64,000 nt of DNA from Pannonibacter phragmitetus DSM 14782 (GCF_000382365.1 NZ_KB908215.1:806001-870000), one strand, 5' to 3'. Positions 26,911-34,973 are shown, counted from the stretch's first letter. Notes: a model not told the origin generated them from the sequence alone. A program made the numbers and translations.

Positions 26911-26958
26911 CTTTCAGCGACACTGAAAACAGGATGTTCTTTTCCTTGCAGCTGAAAG
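26911..26958 (+). promoter_or_regulatory. Promoter region of HTH-ribB with CTTTCAG/CTGAAAG repeats
   Basis: CTTTCAG (26911-26917) and CTGAAA (26923-26928) form an inverted repeat; a further CTGAAAG stands at 26952-26958. TTGCAG (26946-26951) and TAGCGT (26969-26974) are 17 bp apart and could be -35 and -10 boxes. This would put the transcription start near 26981, the A of the ATG, giving a leaderless mRNA. The repeats could be an operator for the HTH domain encoded next. All of this is inference from spacing. Confidence 0.4.
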
Positions 26959-26980
26959 CGCGATGCGCTAGCGTCTGCGC

Positions 26981-28300
26981 ATGAGACTAGATCATTGGCT
27001 TGCAGCAAATGGAGAAAGCCGCAGCGCATTTGCGCGGCGGGCTGGCCTGTCACCGGCTTCGGTGACGGCTCTGTGCAACGATCCCGGCGCCTGGGTATCG
27101 CGTGACATGGCACGCAAGATTGCCGAGGCAACCGGCGGCGGCGTCACGCCCAATGACTTTCTCGGCCTTTCCATCACCAAGGAGCATCCCGTGTCCCAGG
27201 CCCGTGTAGCCGAAGCGATCCGTGCCTTTGAGCGCGGTGAGATTGTTGTCGTCACCGATGATGACGACCGCGAAAACGAAGGCGACCTGATCGTCGCCGC
27301 CACCAAGGTGACGCCGGAGCAGATGGCCTTCATCGTGCGCCACACCTCCGGCATCGTCTGCGCGCCGATGACGCTGGCCGCCGCCAAGCGCCTGCGCCTT
27401 GACCCGATGGTGTCGAACAACGATGCACCGCTTTCGACCGCCTTCACCATTTCCGTTGATTACCGCCACGGCCTGACCACCGGCATTTCGGCGGACGAGC
27501 GCTGCGCCACCGTGCGCGGACTGGCGAACCCGAATGCCGGACCTTCCGATTTTGTCCGCCCCGGCCACATCTTCCCGCTGATCGCCAAGGAAGGCGGCGT
27601 GCTGATCCGTTCCGGCCATACGGAAGCCGCCGTGGACCTGTGCCGCCTTGCCGGGCTGGAGCAGGTGGGCGTCATTTCCGAACTGGTCAACGACGATGGC
27701 ACGGTGAAGCGCGGTGTGCAGGTGGCGGAATTTGCCGCCGAGCATGACCTCAAGATGGTGTCGGTATCCGACCTCATCGCCTGGCGCCAGCGCACCGAAA
27801 AGCTGATCGAGCGCGTCAACGAGCAGCCGATCCAGACCGTCGCAGGCCCGGCCTATGCCGTCACCTATTCCACGCCCTACGACCCGATGCACCATGTCGC
27901 CATCGTCTATGGAGACATCCTCGACGGGCGCAGCGTGCCCGTGCGGCTGCAACTGGAATCGGTGCTGGATGATGTGTTCGGCGCCGCCCAGCCGCTCGAC
28001 GCAGTGATGAAGAGCTTTGCGGACCGGGGCCGCGGCGTCATCGTGTTCCTGCGCGAGGGCTCGGTAGGCGTTGCCCGCCAGTCCCGCCGCCAGCGCACGG
28101 ATCTGGAAGCTGCCGAGTTTGAAGAGCACGGCTCGGCACAGGTGCGGCAGGAACAGTGGCGTGAGGTTGGCATCGGCGCGCAGATCCTGAAGGATCTCGG
28201 CGTCACCTCCATCCGCCTCCTTTCCTCCCGCGAGCGCCACTACGTCGGCCTCGAAGGCTTCGACATCAAGATCGAATCCACGGAAATCCTGGAAGCCTGA
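26981..28300 (+). CDS. ribB: 3,4-dihydroxy-2-butanone-4-phosphate synthase (RibBX type) with N-terminal XRE-like HTH extension
   Basis: The 439-codon frame has three parts. Residues 1-62 are a Cro/C1-type HTH (SAFARRAGLSPASVTALCND). Residues ~71-275 are RibB, which converts ribulose-5-phosphate to DHBP for riboflavin; the acidic loop DDDDRENEGD (93-102) and the HTSGIVCAPM and RPGHIFPLIAKEGGVLIRSG blocks are intact. Residues ~285-439 resemble GTP cyclohydrolase II but lack the zinc-binding Cys cluster, as in RibBX proteins. GTG codon 71 (27191) has a perfect AAGGAG (27179-27184) 6 nt upstream, and the usual family N-terminus starts there. RibB of 369 residues is therefore probably made from 27191, while the ATG at 26981 lacks a ribosome site and may be read from a leaderless mRNA. 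Confidence 0.88.
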   Translation: MRLDHWLAANGESRSAFARRAGLSPASVTALCNDPGAWVSRDMARKIAEATGGGVTPNDFLGLSITKEHPVSQARVAEAIRAFERGEIVVVTDDDDRENEGDLIVAATKVTPEQMAFIVRHTSGIVCAPMTLAAAKRLRLDPMVSNNDAPLSTAFTISVDYRHGLTTGISADERCATVRGLANPNAGPSDFVRPGHIFPLIAKEGGVLIRSGHTEAAVDLCRLAGLEQVGVISELVNDDGTVKRGVQVAEFAAEHDLKMVSVSDLIAWRQRTEKLIERVNEQPIQTVAGPAYAVTYSTPYDPMHHVAIVYGDILDGRSVPVRLQLESVLDDVFGAAQPLDAVMKSFADRGRGVIVFLREGSVGVARQSRRQRTDLEAAEFEEHGSAQVRQEQWREVGIGAQILKDLGVTSIRLLSSRERHYVGLEGFDIKIESTEILEA

Positions 28301-28323
28301 GGCTTTACGGATATGACACCAGA

Positions 28324-28352
28324 ACGCCGCAGCTCACCCTGCGGCGTTTTTT
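28324..28352 (+). terminator. Intrinsic terminator after ribB
   Basis: ACGCCGCAG (28324-28332) and CTGCGGCGT (28339-28347) form a 9-bp stem around CTCACC, followed by six T, 24 bp past the ribB stop. Confidence 0.92.
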
Positions 28353-28378
28353 GTTGTGCGGTGAGGCCCTGCCTCTCC

Positions 28379-28485
28379 CGTCATCCCCACGAAGGTGGGG
28401 ATCCAGTAGCCCCTGAAGCCGTGACGGCGAAGACAGGGCATACTAGATCCCGGTCTTGCCGCTGCGCGCCAAACCGGGATGACAG
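28379..28485. repeat. Palindromic repeat pair of the CGTCAT...ATCCA type
   Basis: The first unit (28379-28405) is CGTCATCCCCAC plus GTGGGGATCCA around a short centre. The second (28443-28485), in the opposite sense, reads CTGTCATCCCGGT ... ACCGGGATCTAG. Both share the TCAT...GATC frame of widespread REP-like palindromes and differ in their inner stems from the units at 1295 and 20449. Confidence 0.7.
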
Positions 28486-28532
28486 CCGTGTCATGACAAC
28501 GGCGCTTCACACACATCATTCATGGAAAACAA

Positions 28533-28610
28533 GTGGTACAGACGAGTGGATTCGAACCACCGACCTTCGGAGCCACAATCCGACGCTCTAACCAACTGAG
28601 CTACGTCTGC
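28533..28610 (-). tRNA. tRNA-His (anticodon GTG), CCA encoded
   Basis: The reverse strand folds as a full cloverleaf: acceptor GCAGACG with CGTCTGT (first pair G-U), D-arm GCTC...GAGC, anticodon stem TCGGA/TCCGA with loop TTGTGGC (anticodon GTG), and T-arm GGTGG TTCGAAT CCACT. The discriminator base is A and the encoded CCA is at 28533-28535. The base before position 1 is T, so the G-1 and C73 usual for bacterial tRNA-His are absent. This loss is a known trait of many alphaproteobacteria, whose HisRS is adapted to it. Confidence 0.95.
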
Positions 28611-28831
28611 ACGGGCTGAGAGGCAAGCCTCCCGCATCAGCGCTTCCAGCATTCCAGGCCCTTAGCCCGCAAAACAACGGCGCGGACCGTCAGCGCTGCG
28701 GTCCGTCTTTACAAGCGGTCTTCTAATCGAGCTTTGCTGCTGCGGCAAGCAAAAAAGCAGCGTCATCAACATGGAGGCGCCTGCCCTGTGGGCAAGCCGG
28801 ACAAGCCGCAGACTTGCGGCCTGTTCTCAGA
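28611..28831. other. Intergenic stretch between tRNA-His and the kinase gene
   Basis: No gene is visible. Two small hairpins occur: GGACCG/CGGTCC near 28685-28708, and GCCGCA/TGCGGC near 28810-28825. The second is next to the minus-strand kinase stop and may help terminate it. Confidence 0.4.
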
Positions 28832-31800
28832 TCATTCAGCCAGCACTCGCTGGGGCGGGAAGATGATTTCCACCAGCGTGCCCTGATCCGGCACGCTGTC
28901 GATGCGGAACGCGGCGCGGTTGGCTTCCACCAGCGCCTTGGTCAGCGGCAGGCCAAGGCCCGTGCCGCTGCCGGGGCGGGCGGTGTGAAGCTGGCGGAAG
29001 GGCTCCAGCGCGGCGGCCAGATCCTTGGCATTCATACCCGTACCCGTGTCGCGCACCCGCAGCGCCACCTCGCCCGTCGGCTCGAGCGCCGAGGACACGA
29101 TCACCTGCCCGCCGGAGCGGTTGAACTTGATGGCGTTGGACAGAAGGTTCAGCACGATCTGGCGCAGGGAGCGCAGGTCTGCCACCACATTGGGGACCGT
29201 AGCCGGCAGGCTGGCGCGGATGATCACCCGCTCCCGGTTCGCCTGCGGCTGCATCAGCGCCACACACTCGCGCACGATCTCGTTGACGGAGACGGCGGCG
29301 AAGGTCAGGTCCATCTTGCCCGCCTCGATCTTCGACAGGTCGAGAAGATCGTTGATCAGGCTCATGATATGCGAGCCGGAGGTGCGGATGTCCTTCAGAT
29401 ATTCCTTGTAGCGCTCGTTGCCGATGGCGCCGAAACGCTCCTCCATCATCACTTCCGAGAAGCCGATGATGGCATTGAGCGGGGTGCGGATCTCGTGGCT
29501 GATCTTGGCAAGAAAATCCGACTTCTGCGAGCTGGCGGTTTCCGCCTGGCGCTTGGCCTTGGTCAGTTCTTCCTCAGCCGCCTTCCACTGGGTGATGTCG
29601 CGCAGCACCGCGCAGAACTTCAGCGTATCATTGCCCTGCCCTAACCGGCCGATGGTCATGAACAGCGGAATGAGCCCGCCAGAGGACACCCGGCCAATCA
29701 CCTCGCGCCCGTCGTTGAGGACGCTCGCAACGCCGTTGCGGGACAGCCCATCGAGATAGTCCAGCGCCGAACGGTGGCTTTCAGGGGCGAGGAACTCGGT
29801 AAGCGGCGCACCGGTGATATCGACGCGCGCGGCCCCGAACAGCGCTTCGGCAGAGCCATTGGCCTTGAGGATGGTGCCGAACCGGTCCAGCAGCAAGACG
29901 CCGTCCGTCGCCGTTTCGAGGATCGTGTCCATTTCGGCAATCTGCTCACGGGCGCGGGCGAGTTCCCGCTCCACATGTGCCGGAATGCCAGAGGGCTGCG
30001 CAGCCACGGCAGCAGCAGCAGGCGCCGGAGACGCCTCGCCGGCCGGCGGCTGGCGGCATTCGATGATGGAGACCATCAGTCCGCGCCCGCCATTCCACGG
30101 CACGGTGTGCATGCGGGCGAAGACCGGCTTCAGGCGGCCATCGGCCAGCCGCAGCTTCATGGTCTCGTCCAGCGTGCCTTCCAGCCGGTCACCCGGCAGA
30201 TGATCGGGACCGGCAAACAGCGCCTCGAAGCCGCCGGCCTCGTCCAGAGCCTCCAGATTGGGATAGCCGAGCAGCGCCAGTAGCGTCTCGTTGGTGTAGA
30301 GCACCTCACGGTCGCGGACGATGGCAATGCCGATGGGCAACCGGTCGAGAAGACGCGGATCGACAGGGGCGGCAGGCGGAGCGACCGGGCGCAGCCGGGC
30401 AGCCGCTTCCGCAATCTCCTCTTCCGTATCGTCGTCAAGGCCGAAGTCGCCTTCAAGCCTTGCGCCCAGCGCTTCGGCGATCTTGCGGAAAGCGGCCCGC
30501 TCCGGCTTGGTCAGGCGCGAGGCATCAACCGGCACCACGCGGGTGGGCTTGCCGGTGAAAGGCACGACGCGGCTGTCGGGACGCGGCTGGGCAGCAGGTT
30601 CAGGCTGAGGTTCGGCAACGGCAGCAGCTTCACTTTCCGGCTCCGCTTCCGGTTCCGCCTGCGCCTCTGCGGTGGCAATCTGCATAGCCTCTTCCAGCGC
30701 TGCAAAATCATCCGCCGCAGGGGCTGCCTCTGCAACCTCGCCAGCAACGCTGTCACCGGCCTCGTCAGCCACCGGCGCCGGAGTTTCGTCCTGCCGGACG
30801 TCAGCGTCCTCTTCAAGGGCAGGCTCGTCCTGAGCTTCGGCAGCTTCGGTTTCAGAAGCCGTTTCAGCGTCACCCTCCGCCTCAAAGACAGTCACGTCTT
30901 CAGCGGCGTCAACCGCTTCTTCCCCGGCTGCGAAACCGGTATCCGGCAGAGCCAAAGCCTCCGGGGCTGCCTCCTGCACCGTTGCCTCAGCCTGCGGGGC
31001 AGCCTCTTCCGGCGCGGCCTGGGCGGCCGCATCTTCCGGCAGAGTGTCCTCCACCTTCTGACGGTAGGCACGCGGCTCCGCACTGGCAGCTGCATTGGCG
31101 GCTTCACGGGCCGCAGCCCGGCGCTCGACGGCGGCATCAAACTCACGGGCGAGCGTACGCACCGCCTTCTCGATTTCCTTCGGCTTCAGCGGCTGATCAC
31201 CGGTGATGCCGACCTTCGGCGCATCGCCGAAAAGATCCGCTTCACGCGGCGCCTCCGCCTTGCGGGCTGCAGTCGTCGCCTTGATATCCTCGATCCAGCT
31301 GTGTGCCGCGGACGCCACCGCCTGCGGACGCGCATCCTCTTCAGGCGCTTCATCCTCTTCGGGCTGATCGGTCTCCTCAGCAGCTGAAACGGCTTCAGCT
31401 TCAAGCTCGGGCTCTACGGCCTCGTCCGCAACGGGAGCGGCCTCTTCCGCCTCGTCTTCGGCCACGGCCTCAACGTCCTCGGGAGCCGTCTCACCGGCCG
31501 CCTCATCAGCCAGTTCCAGCGCGGGCGCAAGAATGACTTCCGGCAGAGCAACCACAGCACCGGCCTCAGGCACCGGTGCTGCAACGGACGCCGTCTCAAT
31601 GACAGGTTCTACGGCGGCGGGTTCTGCGGCGGCTGGCTCCGGGCTTTCAGCGGCTTCCGTTGCCAGCGGCATGGCCTGCGCAGGTACTCCCGCCTGAGGC
31701 TCTGCGTCGCCAAGGCGCACCACGCCGAAACCGCGATAACCTTCAAACACGCGGCGGCGGTCAAAGGCAGGCAAGGCCGCCATATCCACCGGCACCCGCA

Positions 31801-32905
31801 GGCGCCCGCCATCGACGGGCCAGTCCAGCGTCTTGCCGCTCCAGGTGTCGCGTCGCAGCAGGGCACGGGCAATGCTGCCGCGCGGATCAAGGCCAAAGCG
31901 TTCGGTCACCTCGGCCCAGGTCATGCCGGTGATGGCGCCTGCATCCGGGCCAAGCGCATCGGTGAACTCCGGCGAAACGAAGGTGAAGCGCTGGTCCACA
32001 TCCATCTTCCAGGCAAAACGGACGGAGCGCTCCCGGGGCTCGAAACGCGCGGGCGTTTCAGATGCCGGGGCATCTTCCACGGGCGCTTCAGTTGCTTCCG
32101 TGGCAGGCGCCCCGGAAACAGACACCGGCTCTTCAACGGACTGAGGAGCGGCGGCCTCTGCAGCCTCTTCGGGCGCAGCCTCCCCGCTCCGGGCACCCTC
32201 TTCTGCGGCCAGCTCAACGGCCTCAGTTCCTGCGGCCTCAACGATGGCGGCTGCCGTCTTAACCTCATCCGGGGCATCAAGCTCAAGCGGCTGGTCATCG
32301 ACCAGCATCAGGCTGCGGCCATCGGCAAGCGGCAGGCGCAGGGCATCGTGAAAGGCGCCCGCGATCATCAAGGTGCCGGTGTCCGGCTCGAACCCAGCCG
32401 CCTCTCCGGCCGTCAGGCGCGCGCCAAGCACCCCGGCAGCAGCCAGAACAGTGCCGTTTGCGTCCAGCATGAAGGCGCTGTGCTCCGGTCCCTGCAAAAG
32501 GCTGGCATAGGCCGCCAGCGCATCGCCTGGCGCCTCGGCCCCATCGACAGCAGCAATCAGGGCGCCGTAGCTGCCATCCGGCAGTTCCAGCCGCTGGCAC
32601 TGGCAGGTGAGCAGAATGGCGCGCAGTCCCTTGTAGAAGCGCAGCCGCTCCAGCACCGGCTTGCCAACCGGGCCTTCAGCCGCGATCCGCGCCAGATGCG
32701 GGCGCGCCTGGGAACGCTCAAGTCCCGGCACCTGCCCCAGGTCTTCGGCGGAAGAGGCATCAAAGAAGGCCGCGCCTGCGGCATTGGCCCACAGAATGCT
32801 GTCCGCCGCTGCGTTCCAGATCCATGCCGGACGGCCGGAGCCAGCCAGCCGCGCCACCGGGGCCAGGCTGCCGAGCTCCAGAAAGGTCGTCAGGTGCTCG
32901 TCCAT
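28832..32905 (-). CDS. Large PAS-domain sensor histidine kinase, PdhS/DivJ/PleC family
   Basis: This 1357-residue soluble kinase has no clear membrane helix. A PAS-like region lies at about 295-400 (SVRFAWKMDVDQRFTFVSPE). Two more lie at about 885-990 (LDRLPIGIAIVRDREVLYTN) and 1010-1110 (ILETATDGVLLLDRFGTILK). The kinase core has the H-box HEIRTPLNAIIGFSEVMMEE (His1137), the N-box NLLSNAIKF, and the G-boxes RDTGTGM and GSGTGLGLPL. The H-box with RFGAIGNERYKEYLKDI is the signature of kinases acting on DivK/PleD in cell polarity. Residues ~200-290 and ~400-870 are long Ala/Glu/Pro-rich acidic linkers, making it larger than Brucella PdhS. GGAG precedes the ATG. No response regulator adjoins it, which fits a stand-alone cell-cycle kinase. 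Confidence 0.88.
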   Translation of the reverse strand: MDEHLTTFLELGSLAPVARLAGSGRPAWIWNAAADSILWANAAGAAFFDASSAEDLGQVPGLERSQARPHLARIAAEGPVGKPVLERLRFYKGLRAILLTCQCQRLELPDGSYGALIAAVDGAEAPGDALAAYASLLQGPEHSAFMLDANGTVLAAAGVLGARLTAGEAAGFEPDTGTLMIAGAFHDALRLPLADGRSLMLVDDQPLELDAPDEVKTAAAIVEAAGTEAVELAAEEGARSGEAAPEEAAEAAAPQSVEEPVSVSGAPATEATEAPVEDAPASETPARFEPRERSVRFAWKMDVDQRFTFVSPEFTDALGPDAGAITGMTWAEVTERFGLDPRGSIARALLRRDTWSGKTLDWPVDGGRLRVPVDMAALPAFDRRRVFEGYRGFGVVRLGDAEPQAGVPAQAMPLATEAAESPEPAAAEPAAVEPVIETASVAAPVPEAGAVVALPEVILAPALELADEAAGETAPEDVEAVAEDEAEEAAPVADEAVEPELEAEAVSAAEETDQPEEDEAPEEDARPQAVASAAHSWIEDIKATTAARKAEAPREADLFGDAPKVGITGDQPLKPKEIEKAVRTLAREFDAAVERRAAAREAANAAASAEPRAYRQKVEDTLPEDAAAQAAPEEAAPQAEATVQEAAPEALALPDTGFAAGEEAVDAAEDVTVFEAEGDAETASETEAAEAQDEPALEEDADVRQDETPAPVADEAGDSVAGEVAEAAPAADDFAALEEAMQIATAEAQAEPEAEPESEAAAVAEPQPEPAAQPRPDSRVVPFTGKPTRVVPVDASRLTKPERAAFRKIAEALGARLEGDFGLDDDTEEEIAEAAARLRPVAPPAAPVDPRLLDRLPIGIAIVRDREVLYTNETLLALLGYPNLEALDEAGGFEALFAGPDHLPGDRLEGTLDETMKLRLADGRLKPVFARMHTVPWNGGRGLMVSIIECRQPPAGEASPAPAAAAVAAQPSGIPAHVERELARAREQIAEMDTILETATDGVLLLDRFGTILKANGSAEALFGAARVDITGAPLTEFLAPESHRSALDYLDGLSRNGVASVLNDGREVIGRVSSGGLIPLFMTIGRLGQGNDTLKFCAVLRDITQWKAAEEELTKAKRQAETASSQKSDFLAKISHEIRTPLNAIIGFSEVMMEERFGAIGNERYKEYLKDIRTSGSHIMSLINDLLDLSKIEAGKMDLTFAAVSVNEIVRECVALMQPQANRERVIIRASLPATVPNVVADLRSLRQIVLNLLSNAIKFNRSGGQVIVSSALEPTGEVALRVRDTGTGMNAKDLAAALEPFRQLHTARPGSGTGLGLPLTKALVEANRAAFRIDSVPDQGTLVEIIFPPQRVLAE

Positions 32906-33403
32906 GGGTCAACTCCACTACGCCGGAAAGGAACCTGCGAACCCGGACGGTCTCAGGCCAGCAAAATCATGCGTGGTCAGCCGGGGCCTTTCGGTAAATA
33001 TCTAGTTAAATACCGTCAAAGCCAGCCAGCGTCCACGCCAGAGCCCCCAATCGCAGGAACGGCCTTGCCTTGTGGTTAATCCGGAGGCGTCATCCGGCTG
33101 CGTCCACGGCCTTGTTATCTCAGGGTAAACAAGACCATAACAACGGTATTCCAATTTGAATATTCTGCCTGGCGGCCTTGCCACGCAGGACAGCCGGAAC
33201 CACACACGCTCTGCGGGAAATTCCGTATTTTTCAAACCCGTGGGACGCGAGACTTGCCTAACGCCGCCCCCGCGTGTTTTGATCCCTCCACGGGGACATC
33301 GTGCAGTGCAGATGGAAACCAGTCCGCGGACCTTAGGGAGTTGCGGCACTGCGGCATCAGGCACTTGCGCCCCGCCGAGTGAAACACAGGGGAGTGATAC
33401 CAC
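32906..33403. other. 500-bp intergenic region between the kinase and phasin genes
   Basis: It carries the divergent promoters of the kinase (minus) and the first phasin (plus). The only distinct motif is TGCAGTGCA at 33302-33310, about 95 bp before the phasin start; it is the reverse complement of a 9-mer found before the second phasin. A long minus-strand open frame crosses here but has no gene-like features. Confidence 0.5.
33302..33310. promoter_or_regulatory. TGCAGTGCA motif before phasin 1 (PhaR-like site)
   Basis: The 9-mer TGCAGTGCA lies in CGTGCAGTGCAGATG. Its reverse complement TGCACTGCA recurs at 33954-33962 before the second phasin gene. GCA-rich TGC palindromes are typical of PhaR, the PHB-responsive repressor of phasins. 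No phaR gene is in the window. Confidence 0.4.
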
Positions 33404-33787
33404 ATGGCTGCGGACAAGAACACGTTCGAGATTCCCGATCAGATGCGCGACTTTGCCGAGAAGAGCGTTGATCAGGCCCGCAAGGCCTTTGACGACTTCA
33501 TCTCCCTGACCCACAAGACGGTTTCGAATGTTGAAGGCTCCGCCACCGTGGTGCAGTCCGGTGCATCCGACATCAACCGCAAGACCCTCAGCTACGCCGA
33601 AGAGCACGTGGATGCGGCCTTCCGCTTCGCCCAGCAGATGGTGCGGGCCAAGGACGTGGAAGAAATGATGAAGCTGCAGCAGGACTATCTGCGCCGCCAG
33701 ATGGAACAGCTTGGCGAGCAGGCGCGTGACCTCAGCGACACAGCCACCCGCGCCGCTCAGGACGCCGCCAAGGCCGTGAAGGAATAA
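33404..33787 (+). CDS. Phasin family protein (short)
   Basis: This 127-residue amphipathic helical protein belongs to the phasin_2 family that coats polyhydroxyalkanoate granules. Typical features are PDQMRDFAEKSVDQARKAFD at the N-terminus and a heptad-rich helix through AEEHVDAAFRFAQQMVRAKD, MMKLQQDYLRRQMEQLGEQA, to the Ala/Lys-rich end. There is no signal peptide. GGGGAG lies 9 nt before the ATG. A second phasin gene follows 311 bp downstream in the same direction, and a shared upstream motif suggests a common regulator. No PHA synthase gene is in the window. Phasin-like proteins without a PHA role also exist. Confidence 0.88.
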   Translation: MAADKNTFEIPDQMRDFAEKSVDQARKAFDDFISLTHKTVSNVEGSATVVQSGASDINRKTLSYAEEHVDAAFRFAQQMVRAKDVEEMMKLQQDYLRRQMEQLGEQARDLSDTATRAAQDAAKAVKE

Positions 33788-33798
33788 GAACAAACCGC

Positions 33799-33850
33799 CC
33801 GCGCCTTTCAGCACGGAACCAGCAGGTTTCCGGATTGAAGGCCCGGGCGC
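33799..33850 (+). terminator. Long hairpin after phasin 1
   Basis: GCCCG and CGGGC, then GCCTTTCA and TGAAGGC, pair around an inner GGAACC/GGTTTCC stem. It begins 12 bp after the stop. No T tract follows, so it may stabilise the 3' end rather than terminate. Confidence 0.4.
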
Positions 33851-33950
33851 TCCCGCTGCGGAACTCTTTGGCTCTTGCCGGGTTCCTTGCACCGAAGATC
33901 CCGTGCCAGCTCTTGCAGCGATGCAGGAGACGCTGTGGTTTACTGGATTT

Positions 33951-33999
33951 TTGTGCACTGCAAAATAATATTGCAATGCAGCAAAATCTCACCTATATT
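33951..33999 (+). promoter_or_regulatory. Promoter and PhaR-like operator of phasin 2
   Basis: TTGTGCACTGCAA (33951-33963) and, in inverted sense, TTGCAATGCAGCAA (33971-33984) form a pair of TGCA-rich sites. The second overlaps a promoter: -35 TTGCAA (33971-33976), 17-bp spacer, -10 TATATT (33994-33999). A repressor bound here would block RNA polymerase. The fit to PhaR control of phasins is good but inferred. Confidence 0.6.
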
Positions 34000-34098
34000 A
34001 AGCATGCGGATGACGAGGGTGGGGCCATACGGGCCTGCCGCCCTCATGCCGGGTGCGATTGTCACGTGATCGACTCCGGCCCAAGCAGGAGATGACAC

Positions 34099-34623
34099 AT
34101 GAGCGAAATGTTGACGCCGGAGACCCCGGCCAAGGCTGCGCCGAAGGCGCGTGCCACCAAGACCACCAAGCCGGCCACTGCCGCTTCCCCCTTTGCTGAA
34201 TTCGAGGCTTTTGCCATGCCCAAGATCGAAGTTCCCGCGATGGTCCGTGAAATGACCGAAAAAGGCATCGAACAGGCCCGCGACGCCTACACCAAGGTGA
34301 AGTCTGCCGCCGAAGAGGCGACCGACCTGCTCGAAGACACCTTCGAAACCTCCCGTCAGGGCGTTGTCGAGTTCAACATGAAGGCTCTCGACGCTGCCAA
34401 GACCAACACCGACGCCACCTTCTCCTTCATCAAGGACCTGATGTCGGTGAAGACCGTTGCTGAAGCCATCGAGCTGCAGTCCACCTTCGCCCGCCAGCAG
34501 TTTGATACGCTGAGCGCCCAGGCCAAGGACATGCAGGAATTCGCGACCAAGCTGACCACCGACGTTACCGCGCCGGTCAAGGAAGCTGTCGAGAAGTCCT
34601 TCAAGGACCTGAAGGCAGCCTGA
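34099..34623 (+). CDS. Phasin family protein (long)
   Basis: This 174-residue phasin has a low-complexity Pro/Ala/Lys/Thr N-terminus (residues 1-30). Its helical phasin domain runs VPAMVREMTEKGIEQARDAY, ATDLLEDTFETSRQGVVEFN, and ATFSFIKDLMSVKTVAEAIE, ending in EFATKLTTDVTAPVKEAVEK. This pattern is the classic phasin (PhaP) fold. AGGAG precedes the ATG by 7 nt. Its promoter overlaps paired TGCA-rich sites and a strong terminator follows, so it is a separate transcript from phasin 1. It likely coats polyhydroxybutyrate granules in the cytoplasm. Confidence 0.9.
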   Translation: MSEMLTPETPAKAAPKARATKTTKPATAASPFAEFEAFAMPKIEVPAMVREMTEKGIEQARDAYTKVKSAAEEATDLLEDTFETSRQGVVEFNMKALDAAKTNTDATFSFIKDLMSVKTVAEAIELQSTFARQQFDTLSAQAKDMQEFATKLTTDVTAPVKEAVEKSFKDLKAA

Positions 34624-34675
34624 GGCAGCCTCGCACGATGGCCTGACGCTTGTCTTCAGGCCAAGCCAGACGTGA

Positions 34676-34704
34676 GCCCCGGATGCACCGCATCCGGGGC
34701 TTTT
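34676..34704 (+). terminator. Intrinsic terminator after phasin 2
   Basis: GCCCCGGATGC (34676-34686) and GCATCCGGGGC (34690-34700) make a perfect 11-bp stem with an ACC loop and four T. A weaker hairpin (GGCCTGA/TCAGGCC, 34640-34662) precedes it. Confidence 0.9.
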
Positions 34705-34956
34705 CATTTATCACGGCTTCGTGATCCGGCCCGGCACCCGCCTCACGGGACGGGCAGCCGGCGCACATGCCCGGATAAGGACCTCGTTTGCGTTGCACCG
34801 GCCCTGACAGGGCATATCGCAACGGCATCAGCATTTTCCGCAGGTTACAAGACCTCCCGGAGCGCTCCGCCAGCTCCTGCCCCAGCGAGCCCAAGACGGG
34901 AGCGCAGGCAGGACTGTCTGTCTGCCGCTCGGAAAAGGGGAACTGCAACATCCACT
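34705..34956. other. Gene-free stretch between phasin 2 and the iron transporter
   Basis: No coding region or convincing structured element is seen between the phasin terminator and the Irr box. Confidence 0.5.
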
Positions 34957-34973
34957 TTTAGAACTATTCTAAC
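34957..34973. promoter_or_regulatory. Irr-type iron control element (ICE box)
   Basis: TTAGAA (34958-34963), CTA, TTCTAA (34967-34972) is a perfect inverted repeat with flanking T on the left, matching the TTTAGAA-N3-TTCTAAA consensus of the rhizobial iron regulator Irr (from memory). It lies just upstream of the -35 box of the iron-binding-protein gene, a position suited to activation under iron limitation. Confidence 0.7.

Noticed and set aside
26910-26980. FMN riboswitch before ribB
   Set aside because: Only 70 bp separate aroC and the HTH start, with none of the conserved FMN-aptamer blocks.
32940-33150. CtrA-type boxes (TTAA-N7-TTAA) before the cell-cycle kinase gene
   Set aside because: Only single TTAA half-sites occur; no properly spaced pair was found.
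33002-33976. Minus-strand open frame of 324 codons across the phasin region
   Set aside because: It is antisense to phasin 1 and spans its promoter; composition and lack of a ribosome site argue against it.
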